Below are positions 11,857 through 24,763 of a stretch of 64,000 nt of DNA, one piece after another. The translations under genes were made by a program, and so were the position numbers. The DNA is from Lates calcarifer (Eukaryota > Chordata > Actinopteri > Centropomidae). The stretch's first letter is position 1. Each line of letters starts with the position of its first letter. The stretch is taken from positions 9,334,510 to 9,398,509 of the forward strand of contig NC_066850.1 of the NCBI RefSeq assembly GCF_001640805.2, written 5' to 3'. The notes under the pieces are model-generated. The model was not told the origin of the DNA and searched no databases. It saw only the letters and a program-made list of their open reading frames with translations.

Positions 11857-14800
11857 AGAAATAGCTCTCCTCATGCTATGTATACTCCAGTATTCAGGTT
11901 CAGAGCACACATACACACACATCGCTAACCTATAGCTATTTGTAGCATGTCTCTGTATGCCCTTGCCGACAGCTTTGACAGGACTATGCTTTGCCCTGCC
12001 AAGAATTCCCCATAATCACAGAGCATCACTGATTTTACTTCACAGGCTTTATTATGTTCACCACTGGAAAGTGGAGATGCTAATGTGCAGGTCTAATGTA
12101 AGACAGACGAAGGAAACTGTCTTATGTTAAAGACTTAACCTGAGGGCACAGACAAAGACATCCTGGTCTGCTTCTGGCTACTTGTCAGCATTGATCTTTA
12201 ACTCTTTGACTGTTTGTTGACCCTAGAAGACCACTACATACCGTTACCCATCCAAGCCTGCAGTCTGTCTTTCTTCCATTGATATCGGATTTAAGGCTGA
12301 GACACTACCTTACAAGAGGTTGATGTAATATCACCTAAGACTGGCTCGACAGATCTCTACAGGGAATTCAGAAAACATACAGAGCTGCATTTTTCAGATA
12401 AATGAAAATCTTAAAATAGTCATGGCTGTATTGAGATACAAGTATTTAAGGAATCTCCTGAGTAAAATAGTTTGTAGATTTAGTTTCATAGCTGTATGTA
12501 ACTTGTGAAGGTGGAAAACATAGTTTTAACAGTGATTCAGTGGAAAGTTTTGCAATTGAACTGCAATCAAGTCAAGGAATGCATTGAGCACTTACCACAA
12601 GCAAACACACACTCTTTTTCAGACTTACTGACATACACACACACACTCCTGAAAACCCTCACCACTGAGTAAACATCCTTAAGAGACTGACATCCACCTA
12701 CAGTGCATGAACAGTCTCACTCCCGTCTGAATAATGGGGGGTGAGTGGAGGTAGTAATGAGGCACAATAAAAGCGAGGAGGGATCCGGTGTATCTGCTCT
12801 CTGAGGCCTGGTTCCTGATCTCCACGCCTGGTTCTGTTCAGGCTGTGAACGAAGCCCATGTGGCTCATACCAGTGTGAGGGCACGCTCATTAAAACCACA
12901 GACATCGTCTTAATCAATCTCTCCTATGTCTTACCAGGCTCTCAGCCAAACATGTGTGCAAAAATCTACATTATCCACATGAGAGCATGTAAAGGCCCGT
13001 TCACGTTCAAATAAACATCTTTCATCTTTTTGACATACATACTGTATATATTTCTACATTAATACTGTATTGAATGCTGGAGGTTAGCCAGAACAGGGTG
13101 AGACCGCTGATGAGGTTAAATGATCCTGATCATGAACACAGACCACTGCCCCAACTGCCAACTAAAGGGATAAATGAGGCTGAATTGTTCATCCCACCAT
13201 TCCTGGAATGGCATTTTGGCAACGGTAGAGCCAACCTCAGATACAGTAGCAGAACCAATAAGCAGCATATTAAATATGCTGAGCAGCACAGCATGAGCCT
13301 GTTTTGCAAAACACTGTTCTCACAGTTTACAGAATGAAAAATGAGTGTGGTTGTTTCTGTGCTTCCAGGAGGTATTATGACAGTGTTAATACTACACAAT
13401 AATAGAACATCTACTCAAGCATATTGTCTTTATTAATGCAGTATGTTGTGTGAGCAAGTATTACAAGTATTCAAAAATCTGGAAGCTGTTTGACAGTGTG
13501 TCATCTCAACGCATTACAGACAGACATAACTCACTATTAGTGTTATTCAGCCAGTTTTCTAAGCTGTGGATCCATACCAGGGTTAGGTACTGATAATATG
13601 ATACACAAAACCATCATGATAATTGATATCATTAAATCATTCATATCTAACTAGAGACAAGTTTCACCAAAACTTTTACTAATAGCATTTGGTAGCTGCC
13701 ATTAGTTAAATTCATGGACCCCATAGTTAGTAATGCCTGACAAAAAGGCAGCTAAATATCTTAAATGTGATGAGATGGTTATAATGCATTTGGACTAGGG
13801 CTGTCACTTTTAAGAATTCACGCAGCAGGCTGTACTGACTCCCAGCTGACTCTTTGTGTATCCTATGGCTATTGTTGCATTCTTAACCATGAAACCAAAT
13901 CATCTATAAAGTAATGTGCGGAAGTATTTCACATTTGACACTACAGGTGGAAATATCTTGGATGAAAAGGTAAAGCTGTTAATGGACTTCATAAAATACA
14001 TCCACTTTATAGTAACATTACCTTGTCAGTCAATTTAGCCAAGGCACCACAAATGAAAAGGGTCAATTCTACAGTGTATTTAGGATATTTGAACTAACTG
14101 AAATCTTTTATCTGTTCAAATTCAGCCGAACTTGAATGTCAAGTGACAGTGTAATGAGGACGCTATAGAACAAGTTTGAGGGCTGTTCAATTTCCAAAAC
14201 AAGCTTGGCTTCTTGGAAGAGCTGTGATTTCATTTTAATGAAAGAAAAATATGTCAACTATCACTTTTAATCTTGTCATGGTGAGACCACATCGATTATA
14301 CCAATTACATCAGTCTAGACTTTCAAGACAGTTTTCCAGTTTTCCAGATGTATGGATAATAAACTATTAAGAGTTTCTAAAAAGCCTGAGAGAAGTCAGT
14401 CTAAAATTGATCGGAAAGTTCCTTTTCGAAAGAACATTTGTGTGCACCACTGCATTTAAACTCTCTGTATACTCTTTAGCATTTCAGCCTCATTTTGAGA
14501 CAGCAAATACATCAAACATGCCATGATAAATGCCAAAATAAATGTTGAGGACCAGAGATATTTAAAGCAGATGTAGAGGAGTTATTATCTTTTATCACAC
14601 TGGGTATCCCTAAATAGTTTTGCTGTCAGGAAGGGGGCCTGTGTTTATTATCTGAGGCACGGAAGAGAAAGGCACTGCTCAAGAGTTTATTATTTGGGTT
14701 ACTTGCATTTTTCACTGTTTATTATGCGGTTTTAATTGTGGTCTGGCTGCGTTTGCTTCTAGAACACAAGAGTAAGCAGAGTGAGGGAGAGGAGGAATGT

Positions 14801-16936
14801 CAGAGGCAGCAACTTCTCTGCAGGAAGGGAGGCTACGCCGGGAGTCCCATGAACCTGCCTTACCCCTGGATTGGATTTCAGCAGTGACACAAGTAAGAAA
14901 AGGGGGAGGATATTCAAGAGTCCTGATCTATGTACAAGACCAGAGTCTCACCTACTGGTTTATTTTCTTGGTTTAGTTAGCTCCAGCTCAGAATAATTAA
15001 CAGGTTTTCACATCTGGCAGCAAAAGAATTCAGACTCAGTGACTAATCTTTTGGCCACCCAGCAGGTGCCAAAACACCTGCGCTTTCTTCCCCTGTGGGA
15101 CACCACTCTTCCAGTCTTCTTCTACGACTATTCATTCATCTTTCTGGCTGCTTTTGGACGGAGCCCAAACTCCTTGAATTCTTCCCTCGGAGAAAACCAG
15201 TGTTTATAGGAGAAATGAGCCTCCACCTTAGGCTTTAAGAGTCTCCGTACATCTGGTGCTCATGCCGAACTCTTTGTGGCAGCCAAGAGGGAGTTATGAC
15301 CCTCCTCTTCAAGAATGATTTCTAACTCAAAAACAAAAAATGTGCATCTACTCATACCTCCCTGATGTTTTAAGTTTAGGTGTCAAATCAAAGCTGGAAT
15401 GTAAATTCACACTTGAGGTTGGCTGTTTAGCTTTGAGTAAACATCCTTCTACTTCCACTATTCTTTACTCGTAAATTCACCTAAATGCATCCTAATTACA
15501 GCACATTAAATCACACACACATTTACCTCATCATACAGATAAACACTCATTAAGAATAAAGTCCAGAGTCTGTTAAAGAATTAGTGCACTGCAGTCAAAC
15601 TCTCCTTTTATGGTCCTGCCTGAGGTGAAACACGCTTACAGTATGTAACACACATCAAATCTAATCCGCGCTCAGAGAGGGAATGGAGCGTTCCAGGATT
15701 ATAGGGATTGGCTCATTTTCAGCACAGCCACCTTTGACCTTTAAAGCTGGCTATCTGCAAACACTGAAGAGTGAAGAGTGAATAAATAATGTGACTGGAG
15801 GGGTCAAAACCGAGGATAGTGATGGTGTTGGGTTTTCCTTGGATTCAGTAATATTGGGCTTTTTTTCTGAGCTGTCATATTTAACAACTCACACACTGTG
15901 CAGAGCAGAAACAGACTGGTCAATGACTGCAGGCTGGTTCAGATATTTGGAATGCAATAATCAAATAAACCTGAAAGAAACAAAGAGAAAGACAGAAAGA
16001 AAAGGAATGACACTGAAGTATATAGGGAAAGAATGAGCTCAAATTGGGAAAATACGTGGCACGAATAAGGCAAATTTAGTCACAGCCTGAGAATGGAACG
16101 AAAATAAAACACAAGTGCAGCTGCTTCAGCCTTACGTTGTAAGACTTTTCAAACTGTCTGAATGCAGAAACATCACTGATGGACAGCCTCAGCTGCTCTG
16201 TGCTGCCTAATCCGCAGTGAGAGGTAGTGAAAGGTGATCAAACGTCTCAGTCAGCCCCTGCACACTATCCAGCCACTGCAAGAAGGTTACTGCACCACTC
16301 ACAGGGCAGGGGCATGAGTGATTGGCCGGCTCATCCACACTGACTCGCACAAGCATGCACATGCACACACACACACACAAAAATGTTCATCCTGCTTACT
16401 CCTAAAGTACACTCTCATTTCAAGGAGAGCATCAAAAATTCATAAAATAATCTATGTCAAAGAAATTAAATAAAACAACAATACCCACAGGCCTGCAGTA
16501 TGGAGTAGTGTGTGATTAAAGTTTAACTAGGAACAGATTCATGGTAGTCCTGACAAGCAGTGCCATCTCCTGCAGAGGTTTGACTTTTTGCATACACACA
16601 GCAGGACAATAGATGAATAAGGATTGTCCTAGAACAGAGCCTCAAGGCCTGAGGTGTGTGTGTGATTGTGTACATAGTTGTAAAAGTTTCAAAACTATCA
16701 ACAAACAAAAATAAAAAACATAAAATCTGCAAAGTCTATGTAAGCCCTATACTATTCTGTAATGATGTAGCCCCTGGCTCACCTTGATTATCAACCATTT
16801 GTTTAGCATTAGAGCACTAACCACATGGCATCAGTGCAACCTCATTACATCTACAGCTAAACACAACAAGTGGACAAACGCCAAGTTGATGGTTTATATT
16901 CATCTCAGGGCGCGCATGTTTGTTATTACTTCTTAC

Positions 16937-17072
16937 CTTCGAAGGAGAGGAAGACTCTTGGCAGAGGCTGTGGGAGGCTGAAGACCCCGGTGGAGAGGAG
17001 AGAGAGAGCCAGGAGGGAGAGTGCCACAGCTGACACCAGAGGTGGCCTGGCTAACCCCTCCGGCCTGCCCAT
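16937..17072 (-). CDS. Class 3 semaphorin, coding exon 1 (signal peptide)
   Basis: The first coding exon of the semaphorin continued at 3106..3266. The ATG is at 17072; 45 codons plus one base run to donor GAAG|gtaaga. A basic start (MGRPEGLARP) is followed by a hydrophobic core (about residues 11-26, LVSAVALSLLALSLL) and a small-residue region, which is a good signal peptide. After likely cleavage the mature N-terminus reads QPLPRVFLSFE, matching the conserved class 3 start (ARVYLTFDE in SEMA3C, from memory). The single 3' base G joins AC of the next exon to give Asp46. This phase match and the continuous homology across the join make the assignment secure. The product is secreted. No gene symbol is given because orthology within class 3 is unresolved. 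Confidence 0.92.
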
Positions 17073-17110
17073 GACTGCACTGCTCAGGAACTACGACCAG
17101 TCACCACTGC
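17073..17110 (-). other. 5' UTR piece and 3' splice site upstream of the semaphorin ATG
   Basis: On the minus strand a strong acceptor (gtttttctctcaccctccaacag) ends at 17111, leaving a 38-base leader before the ATG. The leader contains stop codons and no other ATG. The transcript therefore has at least one non-coding exon and its promoter at higher coordinates, not identified here. Confidence 0.7.
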
Positions 17111-18851
17111 CTGTTGGAGGGTGAGAGAAAAACAGGGATTTTGAGTTGTTTCCTCACCTTTCTAAATCATACCATTGTAAGCTGAGAAAAAAAAATCTAC
17201 TTTGTATTGAGTTTACCACTTTTTTGACAGGTCAATCACTGCTAGAACCAATAAGCCACTTCTGTGTACTCCCAACAAACATTTCTGCTACTGGAAATAA
17301 AACAGATTGATACTCGTATACCAGAGGAGCTCTCTTCAAAGAATTCAGCAGAAATGTACTTCAAAAGAAACAATGTGCTAAAAATTGGGCAAAATCTGGA
17401 TGTGAAGGTTTTTGCTAGATGAGAGAGGGGCCTTACTATGTGTTGAAATATCACTATGTAGTCATTTAAAGGAATTTTAATTGACATTTTGGCAGAGGAA
17501 CAAGCTATAAAACACATTGCCAGTGACTTATTATCACCTTATGAAAGCAGACATGAACAGTTGCTTATTGACACATCCGACAGATACAAAAACGCTTGGT
17601 GAATATTAACTCCAGTATTCACTTTCCTGTTAGCTCTAGTCTAGCTCTTTAGCAGCTAAATACTCCACTTTTTCAACTAGTCAGGCCAGGTAAAGCACAT
17701 AGTGGGTTTATCAGAGCTCTTTTAGCCAAAAAAAGCCATAGGTTGTACACATAGTGGCTTCAATCTCGATATCTTATCATTTTTCTGTCTGTAAATCACT
17801 GAATCAGAGATTAATGGGAGGCAGCAGCTTTGAGTTAATAGAGTAATATATCCATATGACAGTGCCTGTAATTTAAAAGCAATAACACCCATTGCTATGA
17901 GGATAATTAACTTGAATGAAAGAAAGAAAGAACACACAGAATGCAACACATGATTTAAATTTACATTTAAATCAGCAGTCTGACAGGTCAGGAAATGCTG
18001 ACTTATATAAAGTAGAGCGTAGCCCAAACTGCACTGAATGAAGACACAGATGAGAACACAACATGTCAGTTAAATCCCATCACTTACTATATCCTTGCAG
18101 ATGTACCCCTCTTAAATATGGATGAGTTAAATCTGCACAAAAGAGCTGCTGGAGAAACGCTCCCCTCAGCCTCCTCTTGTTCCTTTTCCATAACAGGACA
18201 AGAGTAGCTCAATTATTGATAGAGGCAGGTACTGTACTGCCTGCGGGGCACTGACTCCTGCAATGCAAAACTCCACTGCTGGAGAACAACTTGGCTGCTT
18301 TAACCACCCCAAACTAGCTGATACTCTACCTGAGTTGTACAAAATCACATTGCACTAGATATAAAAATGGTCCCTTCACATGCAAAAAAGAAAGTGATGT
18401 TTTGACAAGAGGGTGGATCCCTGCTCTCATGGCTTATAGATGTGTGATGAAAAATTGATGTCCCTGAGATAAGAAAGCTACATGATTGCTATGAAAATTT
18501 CAGTTTGGGGTGTAGTGTACAAATAGGTTGAGATATGGGTGTGTGTGGTGGAGTGAAGCGTGACTGATATACAGCAGAGGTGAAATTCAGCTGTTCAGGT
18601 GCATAAGGATAACATATGGAGAACTACAGAGGAATGGGATCTCTTTGGCTGCGCTCAAGAGAAGTAAAACAGCAGGGGGGGGGTTTAACCATGGTCCCAG
18701 CCGATGTACTGCAGCCTCTCTCCTGCTGCATCATCCACACATACACACACACACACCCTCCCCCGGAGCCTCCCTCAGCCTGGGCGTCTGCAGCTTTAGC
18801 CCTGTCCCCAGACTCTAGCCCTTGTCCTCTTCTGGCCTCCGTCCCCAGTTC

Positions 18852-19625
18852 TTAAAGGGTTGCTTCACCAAAAACTCCAAAAATCATACTTTCTCACTTG
18901 CCTCTAGTGATATCTAGTCAAGCAGATAGCTTTGGTTTGATTTGCTGAGGTTTTGAGGAATTCCTCACTGAGATTTCTGCCTTCATCTAAATACAATGGA
19001 GCTGTAGACCTGTTTTAAGTCTTGACACAGCATTTGTGAGTAGAGAAAACTATAGTACAGTGAGTACAGTGTTTTTTTTAATTGCCAAACTTGCTCTTTA
19101 AGACTGAAAAGAGTCTTAAGTATACAGCTTTGGGAAAAAGATCCATTTCTCTGGTACAAATTAGTTCCAGTGTAAGCTGCTGAGGTCTGGAAAAAGACAT
19201 CCATGTTCTTTAATTCCACATGTCACAGTTTACATCCAATGCCACAGGTCAGTGCCAGTGCAGTAGGTAGTGTCTTTTTTATTGTTGAGCTTAGGGAAGT
19301 TGATTGGCTTGAGCCCATTTGACTTTCTTGTACATCACTTATTTACTTTAACCACAGTGTTTTTGTGGTCTAATCTTAACCACACTTTATACCTATAGTT
19401 TGCCATTGCCATGATCTTTCTCTAACCTAAACCTAAACCATGCTGTAGCTCTCTTGTGCAGACACTGTAGAAAGTGAGCATTTTAAAACCAATTTTTTTA
19501 AATAAAATGCTGCATTTTGCTCATTATTATATTCTACTGACATTCTTGTCTGGCATTAGGGTTGAGATTCCACTAAGTGTGAAAAATAATCTCATTTTAG
19601 TCATTTAAGTGAGTCAACCCTTTAA
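18852..19625. mobile_element. Non-autonomous DNA transposon with TTAA-type borders
   Basis: The left end reads TTAAAGGGTTGCTTCACC and the reverse complement of the right end reads TTTAAAGGGTTGACTCAC. These are matching terminal inverted repeats starting AGGGTTG, directly flanked by TTAA on both sides. TTAA duplications are known for piggyBac- and Kolobok-type elements. The 0.77 kb interior has no transposase frame, so this is a passive copy. Confidence 0.65.
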
Positions 19626-21408
19626 ACTGTTGAACGTCTCCTCCCTGCGTGCTCAGTGAGATGGGTGATCTCCCAGGGAGAGTCTCTGGCATGGAAACGT
19701 TGGTCTCACAGCTGCTAAACTCATCGTCAAGCCAGTTAGTCACCCTCTGAGCATCTTATGACATCCCCACCAGGTCGGGTTTAGACACTTCAGAGACACC
19801 TCTATCTTACTGATGATAACCATGCTAAAGATATGAAAGTGCTCATTGTCACACACTCTCTTCCATGGAGCACCGGAGTGCTGGATTAATGGGTCCCCCA
19901 GTACAAAAGGTACTTTTCTGTTTGTTGCCATGAACAAAAATAATAAATTCTTCAATTAATTTTGTTGAGCTCTTCAAAGTCCAGAAATTCCAGCACTGAG
20001 TCTGCCAGGAATCTCTGTGACAGCAATTAAATGCCTCTCCACAAAAGGAGGTCAGTCTGAGTGTGTGGAGTTATATTTCTAGTGGGGTGTAATGATAATT
20101 GTGTTTATTGTGCGTTCCTTGGCTGACAGCCTAATGAATTTTCCATCTCACTTTTTCAGAGGGACTGCCCAAAAACTAATATTGATGAAAGCAAAAAAAA
20201 AACAAAAAAAAACCCCAAAAAACCTGCATGGCTCTTCAAGCAAATTCTCCTCCCCCCCCCCCTTATTTTCCAAACCGGGTCTGTGATTGTTTGGCTCATG
20301 TCTGCTCCTGTTAATGCTTTAAACACACGAACACATTTTAGCTACGGGAAACTGAGAGAGAATGTCCTCCTCATTTGGATTTAGGTTGGATAGATTCAAT
20401 TATTTAGCATTTTGGTCAAATTCCTCCTTAATTTCAGAGCAAGAATTGAATTTGAAACGGTAAACAAGTTGCTGTCTGCCCCGGCTCTAACAGGACAGCG
20501 TGCGTTCATACCACACCCTGTCATTCAGTTGTCAGTGGCTCTATTACAGCCACACGCTCCCTCACACACATGCCAAGTAGGCGTACAGTAACTAAGAGTG
20601 CATAATTCAAGTATTTAAACTTTAGACCAAATCATTAAACAACATGTGAATCTTGTGATCGCAGCATTCGAACCCTATGAGGCTGCGTAATCCATTTAAC
20701 ATTATTAAATTAGTGTTTTTATAGTAAAAGGAAATGGTTGGTTAAAGCTTAAAGCAGAGAAAAAACATTTCAGTGCAACTAAAGTTATGAAAAGATGTTC
20801 ACCAAACCAAAGGGGGAAAAAAATGCAAATTTTTAGTTTTAACCAGCTTCGGGATACCACAGCAATCTCAACAAAGTCATGACTCATATTCTGGAAATTT
20901 ATACCGTATTTAAAATAGACAGTGCACCCAAAGCATGTGAGGGAAATAAGTCATGAAAGTAGTAATCTGATGTAATATTATGCAAGATTTTTAAGGAGCA
21001 GCAAGTTAAATTTGTTAAATTTGGCAGACTCTGCAACTGTCAGATTGAGCTGACTTCAGCTATCCTCACCAATTCTCACTGGTGGGACTCTGCACCTGTT
21101 AGCCTCGAGCCAACCACCTCCTCTCTGCATCCTGCCTCAGTACAGTACAGTACCGTATAGTACAGTACAGCACAGCAAAGCAGGTAAAGCCTCTTCTAAT
21201 AAAAGGATTCAGGACAAGATCAGTCCCTGGTCCAGGACCCACCTTTCAGGAGCTTGCTCCAGTACAGATCCGACTTGAAGAAGCAAGGTGCCAAACCAGA
21301 CCTGGGTCTTATTTATCCCCCTTTGAACACCTTGTTTCCAGTCTTCTCCAGTGATACCAAAGAAGAAAAATGCTGCTATTCCATCTAAGTGCTCACAGAG
21401 CAGGCTTG

Positions 21409-21411
<3 letters not shown>

Positions 21412-21448
<37 letters not shown>
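21412..21448. repeat. (GA)n microsatellite
   Basis: A GA tract of about 18 units continues into a purine-rich stretch to about 21500, followed at 21535-21610 by a pyrimidine-rich stretch ending in repeated CCCT units. Confidence 0.97.
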
Positions 21449-21449
<1 letters not shown>

Positions 21450-22355
21450 ACAGGAGAGAGGAAAGGAGAGGAGAGAGGGAGGAGAGCGAAAAGACAGAGA
21501 GGGCTGGTGTCCTATTACACACTCTCCACTCAAGTCCCCCTCCTCCTCCCCTCTTCTCCCTCCCCACCAGCCCTCCCTTACATGAGCGTCCTCCCTCCCT
21601 CCCTCCCTCTGTTAACTAGACAGCAAACAGATCACTATAACATGTACAGCTCCAAACATAAGAGGTGGAGGACTCATACCTCACACAGAGAAAGAGAGGG
21701 TGAAGCCTGAAAGGTCAAACACATTGGGACGGAGAGTGGTGGAGTGTGGATGATCACAAAGCCACTCTAAAAAAAAATCTACTTCTCCCTCCATGATATG
21801 AAAGAAATCAGACTATTTTCCATCCATTTCTTTTTTTCATCTGTTAATTAAGGATAATGAATCAGCTTGTGAGTATTTGCTGTGACCATTTATCAACCAG
21901 GCTACATTAAATCATGCAGAGAATATTGCTCAGATATTACGTTTATCAAAACTGGTTAAAATAAGACCATGCTACCTGCTCTATATGCCTGCTGTTTGGC
22001 ACAGTTGTGGTTTGAGTGAGCTAAACGCTAATGTCTTCATGCTAACATGCTCACTCCCCAGATTTTACACATTAAACTCTGTTTCAGGTCTAAGGGGTAG
22101 ATGCAGGTCCAGCACTTATGTGAAAAAGGGCTGGGGCTGAAGACTACAAGTCTGAAACTGAAAAAAGTGAGTTTACGAGACTTCTGCAACCCGCTTCTCA
22201 TCTTAGCGTGAGGCTTAAGGCTGCTTTAGCCACTGCTAGCATAACACACCTGCATCTCAAACTGTCTGTGGTCATGTTGCATTGTGGGTAATGAAGGTAT
22301 CAGGTTTTGATAAAGAAGAATGCAGTTTTTAAAAATCTTTTTTAAAACTGTCTTG

Positions 22356-22735
22356 GAAAATTGGCGGAGTTAGCGTGCTAAAGTTTACTGATTACACCTT
22401 AAATCAAAGTACAGCTGAGGCCAATGGGAAAGACTTTGGTTTAGACTAAATAGTCTAGTGGACAAATTGACCTGATAATGGCAGTAGAGGATAAGCAGTA
22501 GAGGAAAAATTAGGGGATCACCAAAGTTACAATTCATCCTGAGGGGGACATGAATATCTGTGCAAACGTCCATAACAATCCATCCAAAAGGCTGCTGGTA
22601 TTTCACCCTCAGGGCACAATGAATATACCAAATATTTCCCCATCCATTCAATAGTTGTTGAGATATTTCAGTTTGGACCAGTGCGGCGGACAGACCAACA
22701 AACTTCTTCAAGCCAAGGAGGCTAAAAACAGCTGA
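22356..22735. repeat. Teleost interspersed repeat (AGTACAGCTGAGGC / ATAGTTGTTGAGATATTTCA family)
   Basis: Contains phrases typical of a very abundant fish repeat: agtacagctgaggccaatgg, gatcaccaaagttacaattc, atcctgagggggacatgaat and atagttgttgagatatttca, in the usual order. A 125-codon frame on the minus strand (22385-22759) is inside it and is not a gene. A diverged piece of the same family may start near 22020 (tcatgctaacatgc). Confidence 0.7.
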
Positions 22736-24487
22736 ATTGTTCCTCTTTTTGAATTGCACGCATTCCTTCTAAAACTGCCCTTGCCATTGATTATTATAAA
22801 ATGTCCTTCTTGCGTAGTTTTGCCACATAAATGATGAATTTTATCATCAGGATGGATAGGGAAGCAATAACATATGACATTCTTCATTCAATGTGGTTAG
22901 CCATTAAAAAAAAAAAAAGATGTGGATATGGTTTTGGTGAGAGAAGCACACTCTCTTTCAAACCAGGAGCATGCAAACCCAACTTGCAGATATCATGTTC
23001 AGCCTTCTTCAAAAAAAAGGTGCAGTTAACACACAATTGCTTTAAATGGCCTCACTGGGGAAAGCTTGCTCAGCATGGGGAGCTAAAAATGCTATGATGA
23101 GTGTCTACACCATGCCAAACCTGCATCAACACAAACGCTTCCTCCAATTTAGACGTAGATTCAACACAAGCCCAAACCAGAGGAGTCAGGAGTCTAGAAA
23201 GACTTGGCTCAGGCTGGATAAATGAATGCTGCAGGATGTGCTACCATGATGCCTTTGATTTAACTCTATTTCCACACTGAGCTCCAGAGAGAGAAATTAT
23301 GCTCTGTTTGCATTTTCATGAATGGACACATTTGTGGTACTCCAGAGGTTGCGTGTCACATGTCAGTTCGCTGCAGGTATGAGCCAGGAAGTGAAGGATT
23401 TTACACTGTGGCGCTTTGGCTTTAAGGTAAAAGTAGAGCTTATTGTTAAATCACAGCTCAGGAAATAAAGGAAGGGAAAGAGAGTGCCTGAAACATGAGA
23501 GAGAGACAAAGTAAAGCCGGGAAAGAGAGAGGGGATCACTGGTGGCTCAGACAGGAGGAAATAATTACCCCTTTTCTTGACAATAGAGGCTGATTTACGC
23601 CTCCCAAATTAAAGTGTCAGGATGGCCCACTAGAGCGACACAGGTTTTTCATTGGGCCCGATTGCATGCTTGTCATTAGCAGAGAAAAAGGAGAATGAAA
23701 AGAGGTGGGTGAGAACTATATAGAGATGAGGCGTATCCTTTACTACCCCCGTGACAGAGCCTCAGCAGTAAATTAACTTAATGAGTGTGGTGAGCCTAAG
23801 AGAGTCTAACAAATGCCAGGCAGGTGTAACGTCTGACAGGAGGCGTGATTATTAATGGACTATGTCTTCCAGTAAGTGTAAATGCGTGGTCAAATGTTTA
23901 TCAGGTTAATTCCAAAAATGATGTTAGTCTCAGGTCAGAAACAGTGTGGTCAACACCTGAGCTGCAGTGTCACATGCTTTCAAACAACCTGTCCCTTGTT
24001 AGCACTGCAGGTGTTATGCATTTGTCACACTGATGTTAAATGCGAAAGTGAAGGCCGGGGGAGGCCCTGTGATGTTCTGCCATATCATATGCACATACAT
24101 ACATGCACTTGTAAGACACTGTGTAGTCATGGGGTCAACTGTAACATACTAATATACTGTCACCACTGTTATAATATTTTACTTTTGGTCACTGCTCACA
24201 TTTCTTTTATGGTTTTGCTCTTTCCTGTGGAGTCAGACTGTGAGAAACATGATCAAATACAGGAAATCCATTCATTTCCTATGGCGCTCAACAACCAGAA
24301 AAGCTCACAGGTTTGTCAGCCAAGAAAAGTTGACCACGTCCAAAGCTTTCCCCTGTGGTTTGCATGTTTCTTAGCTTTCAAACAGCACATTTTCTTATGA
24401 ACAACACCCCTAAGATTAGGTGAGGAAATGATCACAGATATTTAAATCTTTGGGTGATCACAACTAATGATTATTTTCTTCTTCTTC

Positions 24488-24763
24488 TTCTTATCACTTC
24501 TTCTGTTCTACTGAAATTAGCATGCTAACCAGCTAGCCCTGGCCCATCTTTTCTCCTAGCATTACTTAGAGTGAGTCATTGTAGCGTCCAGTCTGCCCTC
24601 ACTTCTTCATCCTTTCATGTTGGACTAACACTGCCCAGAGGACATAACTCTCAACTCCTGTCTTGTAAACGTAACAATGGCTGAAGCTCTTGGTAAGAAA
24701 ACAGCTGTTGCTAACGTAAACTATGTAGTGATAGCAAAAACTGTGCATATAGCGCGTTTAAAG
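24488..24763. mobile_element. TTAA-MITE family, copy A
   Basis: One of four copies sharing TTAGCATGCTAACCAGCTAG, then CAGTCTGCCCTCA, then AACAATGGCTGAAGCTCTTGG, then a right end ATAGCAAAAACT...CATATAGC followed by TTTAAAG. The left terminus is lost and replaced by a CTT-rich stretch. Confidence 0.7.

Larger units (their letters stand above)
3267..16936 (-). other. Intron 1 of the semaphorin gene (13.7 kb)
   Basis: A long intron between the signal-peptide exon and the first sema-domain exon, bounded by G|gtaaga at 16936 and ctctcag at 3267. Large first introns are usual for class 3 semaphorins and often hold enhancers. It holds no credible exon on either strand. It contains a fragment of a fish repeat at about 3866-3893 (ttacttaagtaaaggatctg), an inverted repeat at 5744-5895, a degenerate repeat at 7620-8417, a CA microsatellite at 11812-11854, and motif-rich unique stretches (for example 4560-4790 and 9553-9745). 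Confidence 0.8.

Noticed and set aside
22385..22759. 124-codon minus-strand frame
   Set aside because: It lies almost wholly inside an abundant teleost repeat.
23882..24400. 172-codon plus-strand frame, the longest in the window
   Set aside because: The translation is rich in Cys, His and Ile with no domain-like pattern, no splice context and a repeat-like phrase (atcaaatacaggaaatccat) inside. Read as chance.
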